Source of the DNA: Rhodospirillaceae bacterium
GTDB taxonomy: Bacteria > Pseudomonadota > Alphaproteobacteria > Rhodospirillales > UBA2165
Reading direction: 5' to 3'
NCBI GenBank assembly: GCA_947467145.1
Contig: CANIGJ010000015.1
Location: 34,394-98,393, forward strand
Length of the DNA: 64,000 bases
Shown: one piece after another, positions 1 to 7,944 of the stretch
Layout of the letters: each line of letters starts with the position of its first letter
How positions within the stretch are numbered: position 1 is the stretch's first letter
Translations under genes and position numbers: made by a program
Notes under the pieces: generated by a model
The model's input: the letters and a program-made list of their open reading frames with translations, nothing else
Database searches by the model: none
What the model was told of the DNA's origin: nothing

Positions 1-763
1 CGATCTGATATCCGCCACGGCCCAAATCTTCTTTCTTCCAGCGCGCGCGCACACGGAACCCGCCACGCCCGGTCGTATAGGCGGCGACGACGGCTTCGCG
101 TCCTTCGACCAGAATGCCGCCGGTCGGAAAGTCCGGTCCCGGCATGAAACCGACCAGCTTTTCGATGGTCGCTTTCGGCGTCTTAATCAGATGCAGCAGC
201 GCTTGGCAGATCTCGTCGACATTATGGGGCGGGATCGATGTGGCCATGCCGACCGCGATACCGGCCGCGCCATTGGCTAGCAGGTTCGGGAAGGCTGCCG
301 GCATGACGATCGGCTCGCTTTCCTCGCCGTCGTAAGTCGCGCGAAAATCGACCGTGTCCTCGTCGATGCCGTCCATCAACGCCATGGCGATATCGGTCAG
401 GCGCGCTTCGGTGTATCGCATGGCGGCGGCATTATCGCCGTCGATATTGCCGAAATTGCCCTGCCCGTCGACCAGCGGATAACGGACCGCGAAATCCTGC
501 GCGAGGCGCACCATGGCTTCGTAAACCGCGACGTCACCGTGCGGATGGTATTTACCGATCACGTCGCCGACGACGCGGGCGCATTTCTTGTACCCGGTTG
601 CCGGGTCCAACTTGAGCTGGCGCATGGCGTAGAGCAGGCGCCGGTGAACCGGCTTCAAGCCGTCGCGCACATCGGGCAGCGAACGGGACATGATGATCGA
701 TAGCGCGTAGCTCAGATAGCGCTCGCTGATCGCATCCTTGAGGGGTGTGTCGCGGACGTCCAT
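1..763 (-). CDS. parC: DNA topoisomerase IV subunit A (N-terminal part; 3' end outside window)
   Basis: ParC is the DNA-cleaving subunit of topoisomerase IV, which decatenates daughter chromosomes together with ParE. About 254 codons are present, starting at the ATG at 763-761 behind a GGAG Shine-Dalgarno; the rest lies beyond base 1. The sequence shows the winged-helix/tower start of a type IIA topoisomerase. It has the KYHPHGD motif, and the active-site tyrosine sits in [10 protein letters not shown]. The reading around [10 protein letters not shown] is typical of ParC rather than GyrA. The residue after HPHGD, equivalent to Ser80 of E. coli ParC, is valine. The gene is transcribed away from alkC. 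Confidence 0.95.
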   Translation of the reverse strand, partial: MDVRDTPLKDAISERYLSYALSIIMSRSLPDVRDGLKPVHRRLLYAMRQLKLDPATGYKKCARVVGDVIGKYHPHGDVAVYEAMVRLAQDFAVRYPLVDGQGNFGNIDGDNAAAMRYTEARLTDIAMALMDGIDEDTVDFRATYDGEESEPIVMPAAFPNLLANGAAGIAVGMATSIPPHNVDEICQALLHLIKTPKATIEKLVGFMPGPDFPTGGILVEGREAVVAAYTTGRGGFRVRARWKKEDLGRGGYQI

Positions 764-778
764 GGAATCTCCGGGTGT

Positions 779-797
779 CACCAAATGGCACCAAATG
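779..797. repeat. Two direct copies of CACCAAATG with 10-bp period
   Basis: CACCAAATG occurs at 779-787 and 789-797, in the 149-bp divergent space between parC and alkC and just upstream of the parC ribosome-binding site. The exact 10-bp period puts both copies on one face of the helix. An AT-rich TATAAAT near 852 may be the -10 of the alkC promoter, but no convincing -35 accompanies it. No regulator is assigned. Confidence 0.4.
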
Positions 798-912
798 TCA
801 TCTTTTCGCGGAAATTCCCCTATCCAGGGTGTAGAACATTCCGCGAACAACGGCTATAAATATAGGGCGAGTCGCCTGTCCGTCCACCCCCCAGTAAAGG
901 CCCGTTTCCGCC

Positions 913-2025
913 ATGGCTGAACCCCTAAAAAACGCCTTCGGGCCCGCCGTGGCAGAACGCCTGGCCGCGACCATCGTTCCCGTCTTTCCGGGCTTTGCGG
1001 CCAAGGCGTTCCTAAAGGATGCGCTGGACGGGTTTGAGCCTCTGGCCCTGCTTGACCGGGGCCGTCACATCGCCCGCGCCCTGGCCCGCCACCTGCCCCA
1101 TGACTACGAGGCGGCGGCTGATATCCTGATCGCTTCGCTCGGCCCCCGCCTGGAGCGGACGGCGGACAATGGCATGGCGCCGTTCTTCTACCTGCCGCAC
1201 ACCATGTTCGTGTCCAACCACGGCCTCGATCATTTCGAGGCGTCCATGACGGCGCTCTACGAACTGACCCAGCGCTTTACCGCGGAAATGGCGATCCGCC
1301 CCTTCATAGTGAAGGATGCCAAACGCACTCTGGCGCGGCTGCGCGATTGGTCGAGCGATCCCAATGTGCATGTGCGCCGGCTGGTGTCCGAAGGAACCCG
1401 CCCGCGCCTGCCATGGGCGATGCGTTTGCCCGACTTTCAGCGCGATCCCACGCCGGTGATCGCGTTGCTCGAACGGCTGAAAGACGATCCCGAGCTGTAT
1501 GTGCGCCGCTCGGTCGCCAACAACCTCAACGATATCGGCAAGGACCACCCGGATATCCTAACTGGCGTGGCGACCCAATGGCTGGTCAAAGCTTCGCCCG
1601 AGCGGGCCTGGATCGTGCGCCATGCGCTGCGCTCGGCGATCAAGCGCGGTGAAGCGGCCGCCCTTGCCGTCCTCGATTACGCGCCGGTGAAACAGATCCG
1701 CATCGACAATGCCGCAATCGCGCCCAAGCGCGCGCAGATCGGCGGCAAGCTGACGATTGCGTTCGACGTGTCGAATAGCGGCAAGACGGCCGCGCGCCTG
1801 ATGGTCGATTTCCGTATTCATTATGTGAAGGCCAAGGGTGCGACGTCGCCCAAGACCTTCAAACTGACGGCGTTGAATCTGGGACCAGGTACCAGCGTGC
1901 GCCTCGCCAAAGCGGTCTCGCTGAAGGATATGACGACCCGCAAGCATCATGCGGGCGTGCATCGTGTCGAAGCGATGATCAATGGCCAGGTCACGCCGCT
2001 CGGCGAATTTAATTTATCCGGCTGA
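913..2025 (+). CDS. alkC: AlkC-type DNA alkylation repair glycosylase (HEAT-like repeats plus C-terminal Ig-like domain)
   Basis: The 370-residue protein resembles AlkC, a non-base-flipping DNA glycosylase that removes N3-alkylated bases such as 3-methyladenine. Residues about 1-255 form helical HEAT-like repeats, including segments with paired arginines (NVHVRRLVSEGTRPRLPW and ELYVRRSVANNLNDIGK) that are characteristic of the AlkC/AlkD family. Residues about 262-370 look like a beta-rich Ig-like domain (IAFDVSNSGKTAARLMVDF), which only a subset of AlkC proteins carries. The start is the ATG at 913; the Shine-Dalgarno is weak. The gene stands alone between parC and a convergent TPR gene. The family call is firm; the substrate is inferred from the family. 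Confidence 0.85.
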   Translation: MAEPLKNAFGPAVAERLAATIVPVFPGFAAKAFLKDALDGFEPLALLDRGRHIARALARHLPHDYEAAADILIASLGPRLERTADNGMAPFFYLPHTMFVSNHGLDHFEASMTALYELTQRFTAEMAIRPFIVKDAKRTLARLRDWSSDPNVHVRRLVSEGTRPRLPWAMRLPDFQRDPTPVIALLERLKDDPELYVRRSVANNLNDIGKDHPDILTGVATQWLVKASPERAWIVRHALRSAIKRGEAAALAVLDYAPVKQIRIDNAAIAPKRAQIGGKLTIAFDVSNSGKTAARLMVDFRIHYVKAKGATSPKTFKLTALNLGPGTSVRLAKAVSLKDMTTRKHHAGVHRVEAMINGQVTPLGEFNLSG

Positions 2026-2027
2026 GA

Positions 2028-3200
2028 TTAATTGGCGAGCAGCTTGCAGCGGGCGGTGACGCACGCGCGGATGGCCGCTTCGGTTGCCCGGTCGAGATTG
2101 CCGGTGATCGGTCCGGTATAGATTTTCTTGGCCAACAGGTCGGACTGATAGGATGCGACCATCGCGGCGCCCCCGAGCTGCAGGGCATCCCGGTAGCTCA
2201 CGATCGCATTTTCCTTATCGCCGATTTCGACATAGGCGGCCGCCAAGATGTTTAAATAGTTGGGCTCGCGGCGCGCCTCCACGACTTCGCGCGCGAGCCG
2301 CAGCGCCTTCTCACCGTTACGATAGGCGGGATCCTTGGCCGTGGCATAAAGCCAGGCGAGCGCGCCCTGGGCGCGGACGCTATCGAGATCGAGATTTAAA
2401 GCCGTGTCGATGCTGGCCAGCGCGTCCTTGTACTGGCCGATGTCTTGATAGGCGTAGGCAAGATTCACATAGATGAAATCGTTATCCGGTTCCAACCGGA
2501 TCGCCTCGTTGTAATCGCTGATGGCGCGGTCGAACTGGCGTAAATTGCTGTAGGAATTGCCGCGATTGCCATAGGCCTCGGCATAATCCGGGACCAGACG
2601 TATGACGGCCGTGTAGTCTTCGATCGCGCGCGCGAACTGCGCCGTTTCGACATAGGCGTTGGCGCGATCCATGTGGACCGGCGGCAGGTCGGGATTGAGT
2701 TCGATCGTGCGCGAATAATCCTCGATCGCCCGATCGTAATTGCCGAGCTCGCTGTGCGCGCCGCCGCGATTGAAGAACAGCACCGGATTGGTGGAATCGA
2801 GGCGGATGGCGCGGTCGTAATCCTCGATCGCCAGGTCGTGCTGGCCGAGATAACGATAGGCCGTCGCACGGTTGGCGATGGCGATGACGTCGTCGGGCTT
2901 GCCGTCGATGGCTCTGCTGTAATCCTCGATGGCGTAATTGAAGTCCTGCTCCTCGGCATAGGCGTTGGCGCGCAGACCATACAGGCGGGCGCGCTGCTCA
3001 TCCGATAGCCCGTTCGCCGTATCGATCAATTGGGTGCAGGCGGCGATGCGCTGCTCGGGCGCTTCATTGTCGTCGGTGCAGCGATTTTCCAGGGCGGCGG
3101 GCGTTTCGGCGCGCGCTGACGAATGGGGCGCGAAAGCGGCAATGGCGAAAACGACGGCGACGGCGGAAAGACTACGCGATGCGATACGCCGACGGACCAT
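2028..3200 (-). CDS. Exported TPR-repeat protein with C-terminal peptidoglycan-binding-like segment
   Basis: The protein has 390 residues from the ATG at 3200. The N-terminus (MVRRRIASRS, a hydrophobic stretch, then SSARAE) is a signal peptide, so it should be periplasmic. At least six near-consensus 34-residue TPR units follow in tandem, each with a repeated AIEDYxxAIxLxPD signature, and a more degenerate unit lies at each end. The last ~30 residues (YTGPITGNLDRATEAAIRAC) resemble the PG_binding_1-like tail found on alphaproteobacterial TPR proteins. In-frame starts at 3239 (ATG) and 3242 (TTG) exist, but 3200 gives the best signal peptide. The partner and exact role are unknown; TPR arrays usually scaffold protein complexes. 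It is transcribed divergently from the ArsR operon, and a GGTTAACC element sits upstream. Confidence 0.75.
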   Translation of the reverse strand: MVRRRIASRSLSAVAVVFAIAAFAPHSSARAETPAALENRCTDDNEAPEQRIAACTQLIDTANGLSDEQRARLYGLRANAYAEEQDFNYAIEDYSRAIDGKPDDVIAIANRATAYRYLGQHDLAIEDYDRAIRLDSTNPVLFFNRGGAHSELGNYDRAIEDYSRTIELNPDLPPVHMDRANAYVETAQFARAIEDYTAVIRLVPDYAEAYGNRGNSYSNLRQFDRAISDYNEAIRLEPDNDFIYVNLAYAYQDIGQYKDALASIDTALNLDLDSVRAQGALAWLYATAKDPAYRNGEKALRLAREVVEARREPNYLNILAAAYVEIGDKENAIVSYRDALQLGGAAMVASYQSDLLAKKIYTGPITGNLDRATEAAIRACVTARCKLLAN

Positions 3201-3245
3201 GCAGACGCGGCCCCCTCGCCGCCGGCGGGAGACTAACATCAAAGC

Positions 3246-3253
3246 GGTTAACC
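3246..3253. promoter_or_regulatory. GGTTAACC palindrome upstream of the TPR gene
   Basis: This perfect 8-bp palindrome contains the same TTAACC/GGTTAA half-sites as the ArsR operators 45-80 bp away. It is closer to the divergent TPR gene, so the ArsR protein might also control that gene. This is inference from sequence similarity only. Confidence 0.35.
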
Positions 3254-3296
3254 AATAAATTCATAAGCCGTTGACCGGCGCGACGGATTGCAATAT

Positions 3297-3328
3297 TTAA
3301 CCGTAAGGTTACTTAACCATATGGTTAA
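3297..3328. promoter_or_regulatory. Tandem operator pair for the ArsR-family repressor
   Basis: Two dyads lie immediately upstream of the arsR-like start codons. The first has TAACC at 3298-3302 and GGTTA at 3307-3311 with a 4-base spacer. The second, TTAACCATATGGTTAA at 3313-3328, is a perfect 16-bp palindrome. The dyad centres are 16 bp apart. The second site ends only 6 bases before the first ATG, leaving no room for a normal Shine-Dalgarno, so a bound repressor would cover the promoter or the start region. The placement is typical of autoregulated ArsR genes. Confidence 0.7.
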
Positions 3329-3334
3329 AAAAAC

Positions 3335-3709
3335 ATGATGATGTCCGATCGTCTGAGCACGACCTTTTCCGCCCTGGCCGATCCGACCCGCCGCGCCATC
3401 TTGGCTCGGTTGGCGACGGGCGCGGCCTCGGTCACCGAACTGGCCGAACCCTTCGCTATGAGCCTGCCCGCCATATCCAAACATCTGAAGGTGCTGGAAC
3501 GCGCCGGCCTGATCGCGCGCGGCCAGGAAGCGCAATGGCGCCCGCGCCGGTTGGAGGCTGGGCCGCTCAAGGATGCGGCTGCTTATCTCGAACATTATAG
3601 GGGCTTCTGGGACGCGAGCCTTGAGCTCTATCTGCAGCAGTTGCAGAGCGACCCAGTCGCACAAACTCCGGATCTAAAAAAGGAGAGCAAACGTGGACGC
3701 CGCAAATAA
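3335..3709 (+). CDS. ArsR-family winged-helix transcriptional regulator (non-metal type)
   Basis: The protein has 124 residues or slightly fewer. Three ATGs in a row (3335, 3338, 3341) make the exact start uncertain, and no Shine-Dalgarno is visible. The ArsR hallmarks are ALADPTRRAIL near the N-terminus and the recognition helix region MSLPAISKHLKVLERAGLI. The protein contains no cysteine, so it lacks the classical metal-binding sites and probably belongs to the group that senses organic ligands or simply represses its own operon. The lysine/arginine-rich tail (KKESKRGRRK) may contact DNA. The 3' end overlaps the next gene by 17 bases, suggesting translational coupling in an operon with the SRPBCC, DUF1428 and MFS genes. 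Confidence 0.9.
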   Translation: MMMSDRLSTTFSALADPTRRAILARLATGAASVTELAEPFAMSLPAISKHLKVLERAGLIARGQEAQWRPRRLEAGPLKDAAAYLEHYRGFWDASLELYLQQLQSDPVAQTPDLKKESKRGRRK

Positions 3710-4259
3710 CGGCTCAAAGATCGGCCTGATCAAACTGATCTGCCTGGCGATCGCCGGGTTGATGGTCGTCACCATCGGCTTGGTCCTCGTCGTTGCCGCG
3801 ACCAAGCCCGATACCTTCCGTCTGGCACGCTCGATCACGGTGAACGCGCCGCCGGAGAAGATCGCGCCGTTCATCGAAGACTTCCGCCAATGGGCGCTAT
3901 GGTCGCCCTTCGAGAAGATGGGGCCGATGGAACGCAGCTTCAGCGGCGCGGATCGTGGCGTAGGCGCGCATTATGCTTGGGTCGGCGACGCGAAGGTCGG
4001 CGCCGGCAGCATGGACATCGTCGCCGTGACGCCGACTCGCATCGCCATCGATCTCAAATTCACCAAGCCGTTCGAAACCAACAATCTGGCCGAATTCACC
4101 CTGGATCCGAATGGCGGTGTAACGGTGCTGACCTGGGCGATGAGCGGGCCGCTCACCTATTTGTTCAAAGTCGTCCATACAGTGTTCAGCATGGACAACA
4201 TGGTGGGCCCGGATTTCGAAGCCGGCCTTGCCAGCCTCAAGACGCTCGCCGAGCAATAG
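3693..4259 (+). CDS. Membrane-anchored SRPBCC-domain protein
   Basis: The 188-residue protein starts at a GTG (3693) behind an AGGAG at 3681-3685. Residues about 12-36 form one transmembrane helix. The rest is a START-like SRPBCC/polyketide-cyclase fold (RSITVNAPPEKIAPFIEDFRQW, a typical opening strand, and a final helix ending FEAGLASLKTL). This fold makes a deep pocket for hydrophobic ligands. ArsR-SRPBCC gene pairs are common, but the partner is usually a soluble AHSA1-type protein; here it is tethered to the membrane and followed by an exporter. A role in binding the compound exported by the MFS protein is plausible but inferred. Confidence 0.8.
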   Translation: MDAANNGSKIGLIKLICLAIAGLMVVTIGLVLVVAATKPDTFRLARSITVNAPPEKIAPFIEDFRQWALWSPFEKMGPMERSFSGADRGVGAHYAWVGDAKVGAGSMDIVAVTPTRIAIDLKFTKPFETNNLAEFTLDPNGGVTVLTWAMSGPLTYLFKVVHTVFSMDNMVGPDFEAGLASLKTLAEQ

Positions 4260-4330
4260 CAGCCAGAGCCTGGACAAGCTGGCCGACACGCTCACAAAAA
4301 TCTGAAACAGAATCGGAGGACATTGACGCC

Positions 4331-4690
4331 ATGAAATATATCGATGGGTTTGTCATTGCGGTGCCCAAGAAGAACGTCGCCGCCTATAAAAAGATGTCGA
4401 CCACGGCGGGCAAGGTCTGGATGGAATATGGCGCGCTCGCCTATGTGGAAGCGGTCGGCGATGACGTGAACGTCAAGTTCGGTCTGCCCTTCCCCAAGCT
4501 CGCGAAGCTCAAAAGAAACGAAGTCGTCCTGTTTTCCTACATCGTCTATAAATCGCGCGCACAGCGCGACCGGGTGAACGCCAAGGTGCTGCAAGACCCG
4601 CGCCTCGCGTGGATGATGAATCCGGAATCGATGCCGTTCGACATCAAGCGCATGAGCTGCGGCGGCTTCAAATCAATCGTGGATATGTAA
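4331..4690 (+). CDS. DUF1428 family protein (YbaA-like)
   Basis: The 119-residue protein starts at the ATG at 4331, with GGAGG about 12 bases upstream. It opens with YIDGFVIAVPKKN and closes with MPFDIKRMSCGGFKSIV, which matches the DUF1428 family (E. coli YbaA), a dimeric alpha-beta-barrel-like fold of unknown function. The stop TAA shares its last base with the ATG of the MFS gene, so the two are translationally coupled. It is the third gene of the ArsR-led operon. Confidence 0.85.
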   Translation: MKYIDGFVIAVPKKNVAAYKKMSTTAGKVWMEYGALAYVEAVGDDVNVKFGLPFPKLAKLKRNEVVLFSYIVYKSRAQRDRVNAKVLQDPRLAWMMNPESMPFDIKRMSCGGFKSIVDM

Positions 4691-6231
4691 TGTCGGTATC
4701 GAGTGAGGTGAGCGCGGGCCCCGAAACGAAACAGAAAGCGACACGGAAGGATTGGATCGGCCTCGCGGTGATTGCCTTGCCGTGCCTGCTCTATTCCATG
4801 GACCTGACGGTGCTGTACCTTGCGGTGCCGCAACTCACCGCCGATATGAAACCGAGCGCCACGCAGCTTTTGTGGATGCTCGATATCTATGGCTTCTTTG
4901 TTGCCGGTTGCCTGATCACGATGGGCACCCTGGGCGACCGGATCGGCCGGCGCAAAGTCCTGCTGTTCGGCGCGGCGGCGTTCGGCGTGGCCTCCGTTCT
5001 CGCCGCTTTCTCGACGACGGCTGAGATGTTGATCGTGACGCGCGCCCTGCTCGGTATCGCGGCGGCGACCTTGGCGCCCTCCACCCTGTCGCTCATCCGC
5101 AATATGTTTCTGGATACGCGCCAGCGCACAATCGCCATCAGCATCTGGGCGACCAGCTTTTCGGTCGGCGGCGCCATCGGTCCGCTGATCGGCGGCATCA
5201 TGCTCGAATATTTTTGGTGGGGATCGGTCTTTTTGATCGGCGTGCCGGTGATGGTCCTGCTGTTGATCGTCGGGCCGAAACTGCTTCCCGAATTCCGCGA
5301 TCCCAATGCCGGACGGCTCGATATCCTGAGCGCCGGGCTATCGATCGCCGCAGTGCTGTCGATCATCTATGCCGTGAAGCTGGTCGCGGTCGAAGGTGCG
5401 TCGCCAGATGCTTTGATGGCAATTGTTGGCGGTGTCGGCCTTGGTGTGGGGTTCCTGCGTCGCCAGACGAAACTGGCCGATCCGCTAATCGATATGACCT
5501 TGTTTCGCAATGCGGCATTTTGCGCCGCCATAACGACGAACATGCTGAGCATCTTCGTCGCGTTTTCCGTCTTCATGTTCATGTCGCAATACCTGCAACT
5601 CGTGCTCGGCCTGACACCGTTTATCGCCGGATTGTGGACGGTGCCCTCTTCCATCGGCTTCGTGATCGGCTCGATGGGCGCACCTGTCCTGCTGCGCTTC
5701 ATGCAGCCGGCGACGGGCATCGCCGTCGGCTTGGTGATGTCGGCGACTGGCCTGATCATCATGACCGGTGTGGATAGCGGCTATGGCTTAGTGGCTCTAG
5801 TGGTGGGTTCGACCTGCATGGCGCTGGGCCTCGCGCCGACGGTGACCCTGACGACCGATTTCATCATGGGGATCGTGCCGCCCGAACGCGCCGGCGCGGC
5901 CTCGGGCCTGTCCGAAACCGCGGTGGAATTCGGTGGTGCGCTGGGCATCGCGGTGCTCGGCAGTTTCGGCACGGCCGTCTATCGCGGCCAGATGACCCGT
6001 TCGATGCCGAGCGGCGTGCCGCCCGAAGCGGCCGAAGCCGCGCGCTCGACCCTGGGGGCCGCGATGTCGGCGGGGCATCGCCTGCCGGCGCCACTCGGCC
6101 CCGATCTCATTGAGGCGGCGCGCCATGCCTTCACCCATAGCCTGGAGATGATCGCCATCATCTGCGCACTGATCGCGACGGCGGCCGCCGTCTTGGTTGT
6201 CATCGCCGTGCGGCGCGCCCAACCGGCCTAG
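4690..6231 (+). CDS. DHA2-type MFS drug/metabolite exporter (14 TM, SmvA/QacA-like)
   Basis: The 513-residue protein starts at 4690, overlapping the DUF1428 stop by one base. The hydropathy pattern and length fit the 14-helix DHA2 branch of the major facilitator superfamily, which expels cationic drugs and other hydrophobic compounds using proton-motive force. Motif A (GTLGDRIGRRKV, residues 79-90) lies between TM2 and TM3, and the motif C region (SVGGAIGPLIGG) is in TM5. An aspartate in TM1 (YSMDLTVLYLAVPQL) is the position used in QacA/SmvA relatives. As the last gene of the ArsR unit, it is probably induced by its substrate. The substrate itself cannot be read from the sequence. Confidence 0.88.
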   Translation: MSVSSEVSAGPETKQKATRKDWIGLAVIALPCLLYSMDLTVLYLAVPQLTADMKPSATQLLWMLDIYGFFVAGCLITMGTLGDRIGRRKVLLFGAAAFGVASVLAAFSTTAEMLIVTRALLGIAAATLAPSTLSLIRNMFLDTRQRTIAISIWATSFSVGGAIGPLIGGIMLEYFWWGSVFLIGVPVMVLLLIVGPKLLPEFRDPNAGRLDILSAGLSIAAVLSIIYAVKLVAVEGASPDALMAIVGGVGLGVGFLRRQTKLADPLIDMTLFRNAAFCAAITTNMLSIFVAFSVFMFMSQYLQLVLGLTPFIAGLWTVPSSIGFVIGSMGAPVLLRFMQPATGIAVGLVMSATGLIIMTGVDSGYGLVALVVGSTCMALGLAPTVTLTTDFIMGIVPPERAGAASGLSETAVEFGGALGIAVLGSFGTAVYRGQMTRSMPSGVPPEAAEAARSTLGAAMSAGHRLPAPLGPDLIEAARHAFTHSLEMIAIICALIATAAAVLVVIAVRRAQPA

Positions 6232-6247
6232 GGTGTCGTGAGAAAAA

Positions 6248-6982
6248 TCAGGCGCGCCGCACGCGTTCGATGAAGCGTTCGCGCGCCGGCGGCGTGCCGC
6301 TATGTCCGATCGCCTGCGAATGGACGAAGATGCTGCGGTCGAGGAAATATCCGGTCAGGTTCAAGCCATCGAGGATCTGTGCGGCCGGCACGACTTGGGC
6401 GTCGCCCGCGACCAAGAATTGCGGCAAGGCCAGCAGCTTGTCGCGATAGGGTTCGCCGGCAGCCGCCGAGACCGCGCAACCCGAACGCGGGCTGACATAG
6501 ATCAAGGTGTCGTTGCGCCCAGTCGCCGCGCAAGTGGTGAGATCGAGACCGAACCCCATCTCGCGCAGCAAGGCGACTTCGAAGCGCACGTAAGCTTCGA
6601 GCCAATGGGCATCGCCCAGATGTTCGATGAGATCGAGCGTATCGCGATAAAGGGCGGCGTGTGCCTCGCGCTCGGGCAGCGCGGTCTCAATCACGGCGCA
6701 CAGCGACGATAGCCCCGCCAGGCGCAACGGATCGTCGAGGATTTGGGCCGCATGGGCATGCGCGAGTTCGCAGGCATAGCTGCCCAGATGATCTTCGAGG
6801 CGCGCGCGCCAATGCGCGTCCAACACATTGCCAGGCTCGTATATTCCCCGCACCTTGCGGCTCGTGCCGCCGCGCACCAGACCCATATGGCGGCCGTGCG
6901 CCTCGGTCAGCAGCGACAGGATGATGGCGTTTTCGCCATGCTTGCGTGCGCTCAGAACGATGCCGCGGTCGGTCCAGTCCAT
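6248..6982 (-). CDS. recO: DNA repair protein RecO
   Basis: RecO helps RecR load RecA onto SSB-coated single-stranded DNA in the RecFOR recombination pathway. The 244-residue protein has the N-terminal OB fold (DRGIVLSARKHGENAIILSLLTEAHG) and a helical C-terminal domain. C175-type zinc-ribbon cysteines are only partly present: CAATG and SGCAVSA remain, as in many alphaproteobacterial RecO proteins. It is downstream of era in the order rnc-era-recO, which is conserved in many proteobacteria, with a 44-base gap. Confidence 0.92.
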   Translation of the reverse strand: MDWTDRGIVLSARKHGENAIILSLLTEAHGRHMGLVRGGTSRKVRGIYEPGNVLDAHWRARLEDHLGSYACELAHAHAAQILDDPLRLAGLSSLCAVIETALPEREAHAALYRDTLDLIEHLGDAHWLEAYVRFEVALLREMGFGLDLTTCAATGRNDTLIYVSPRSGCAVSAAAGEPYRDKLLALPQFLVAGDAQVVPAAQILDGLNLTGYFLDRSIFVHSQAIGHSGTPPARERFIERVRRA

Positions 6983-7026
6983 GGCGCGAGTTTAGCGGGT
7001 CCTAGGCGTTGTAGTCCAAGCGTGTC

Positions 7027-7944
7027 TCACGCTTTGTAATCTAAGCCCCAGTCGCGATAGCGCTCGGGGTCGTCCCCCCAGTTCTCGCGCACTTTGACGA
7101 ACAGGAAGAGATGGATGCGACGCTCCAGGATCTCTTCCAGTTCCTGACGCGACGAGGCGCCGATCTCCTTGATGCGCGAACCCTTGGCGCCCAGCACGAT
7201 GGCCTTTTGCGTATCGCGCTCGACATAGATGGTCTGTTCGATGCGCGCCGAACCGTCGTCCATCTCTTCCCACTTCTCGGTCTCGACCGTCGCGGCGTAG
7301 GGCAATTCCTTGCGGAGCTGCAGAAAGAGCTTCTCGCGCGTGATCTCGGCGGCGAGCAGGCGTTCCGTCATGTCCGACAATTGGTCTTCCGGGAACATCC
7401 ACGGGCCGGGACGGACGACTTTGGTGAAATGTGCGATCAGATCGTCGACGCCATCGCCCTTCTCGGCCGAGATCATGAAGATGTTCTCGAACAAGCCCGT
7501 TTCGTTGAGCTCGGTCGCCAGCAACAGCAGCTCGGGCTTGTTGACCAGATCGACCTTGTTGATCACCGCGTCTGCGGGCGCATTCTTGCCTTGGGTGAGC
7601 CGTTCGAGCACGGCCTTGCTGTCGCGGTCGAGCTTGCGTTCGGCATCGACCAGGAACGCGATGCGGTCGGCATCCGCCGCCCCACCCCAGGCTGCCGCCA
7701 CCATCGCGCGATCGAGCCGGCGGCGCGGCGCGAAGACGCCGGGCGTGTCGATCAGGATGATCTGGGCCGGACCCGCCATGACGATGCCGAGCACGCGGGT
7801 GCGCGTCGTCTGCACCTTGGGCGAGACGATGGAGACCTTGGAGCCGACCATGCGGTTGACCAGGGTCGACTTGCCGACATTGGGCGCGCCTAGGATGGCG
7901 ACGAAGCCGCAGCTCGTTTCTTCTGGATGTTGCGGCTCAGACAT
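7027..7944 (-). CDS. era: GTPase Era
   Basis: Era is a GTPase that binds 16S rRNA near its 3' end and is needed for 30S subunit assembly. The 305-residue protein has G1 GAPNVGKST (residues 19-27), a TTRTR switch I segment, G3 DTPG (66-69) and G4 NKVD (129-132). It ends in a KH domain with KAIVLGAKGSRIKEIG as the RNA-binding loop. The ATG overlaps the rnc stop by 8 bases, so the two are coupled. Confidence 0.97.
   Translation of the reverse strand: MSEPQHPEETSCGFVAILGAPNVGKSTLVNRMVGSKVSIVSPKVQTTRTRVLGIVMAGPAQIILIDTPGVFAPRRRLDRAMVAAAWGGAADADRIAFLVDAERKLDRDSKAVLERLTQGKNAPADAVINKVDLVNKPELLLLATELNETGLFENIFMISAEKGDGVDDLIAHFTKVVRPGPWMFPEDQLSDMTERLLAAEITREKLFLQLRKELPYAATVETEKWEEMDDGSARIEQTIYVERDTQKAIVLGAKGSRIKEIGASSRQELEEILERRIHLFLFVKVRENWGDDPERYRDWGLDYKA

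Noticed and set aside
3297..3328. CtrA-type binding sites (TTAA-N7-TTAA)
   Set aside because: The perfect dyad has TTAA-N8-TTAA, one base too long, and its full symmetry fits an ArsR operator better.
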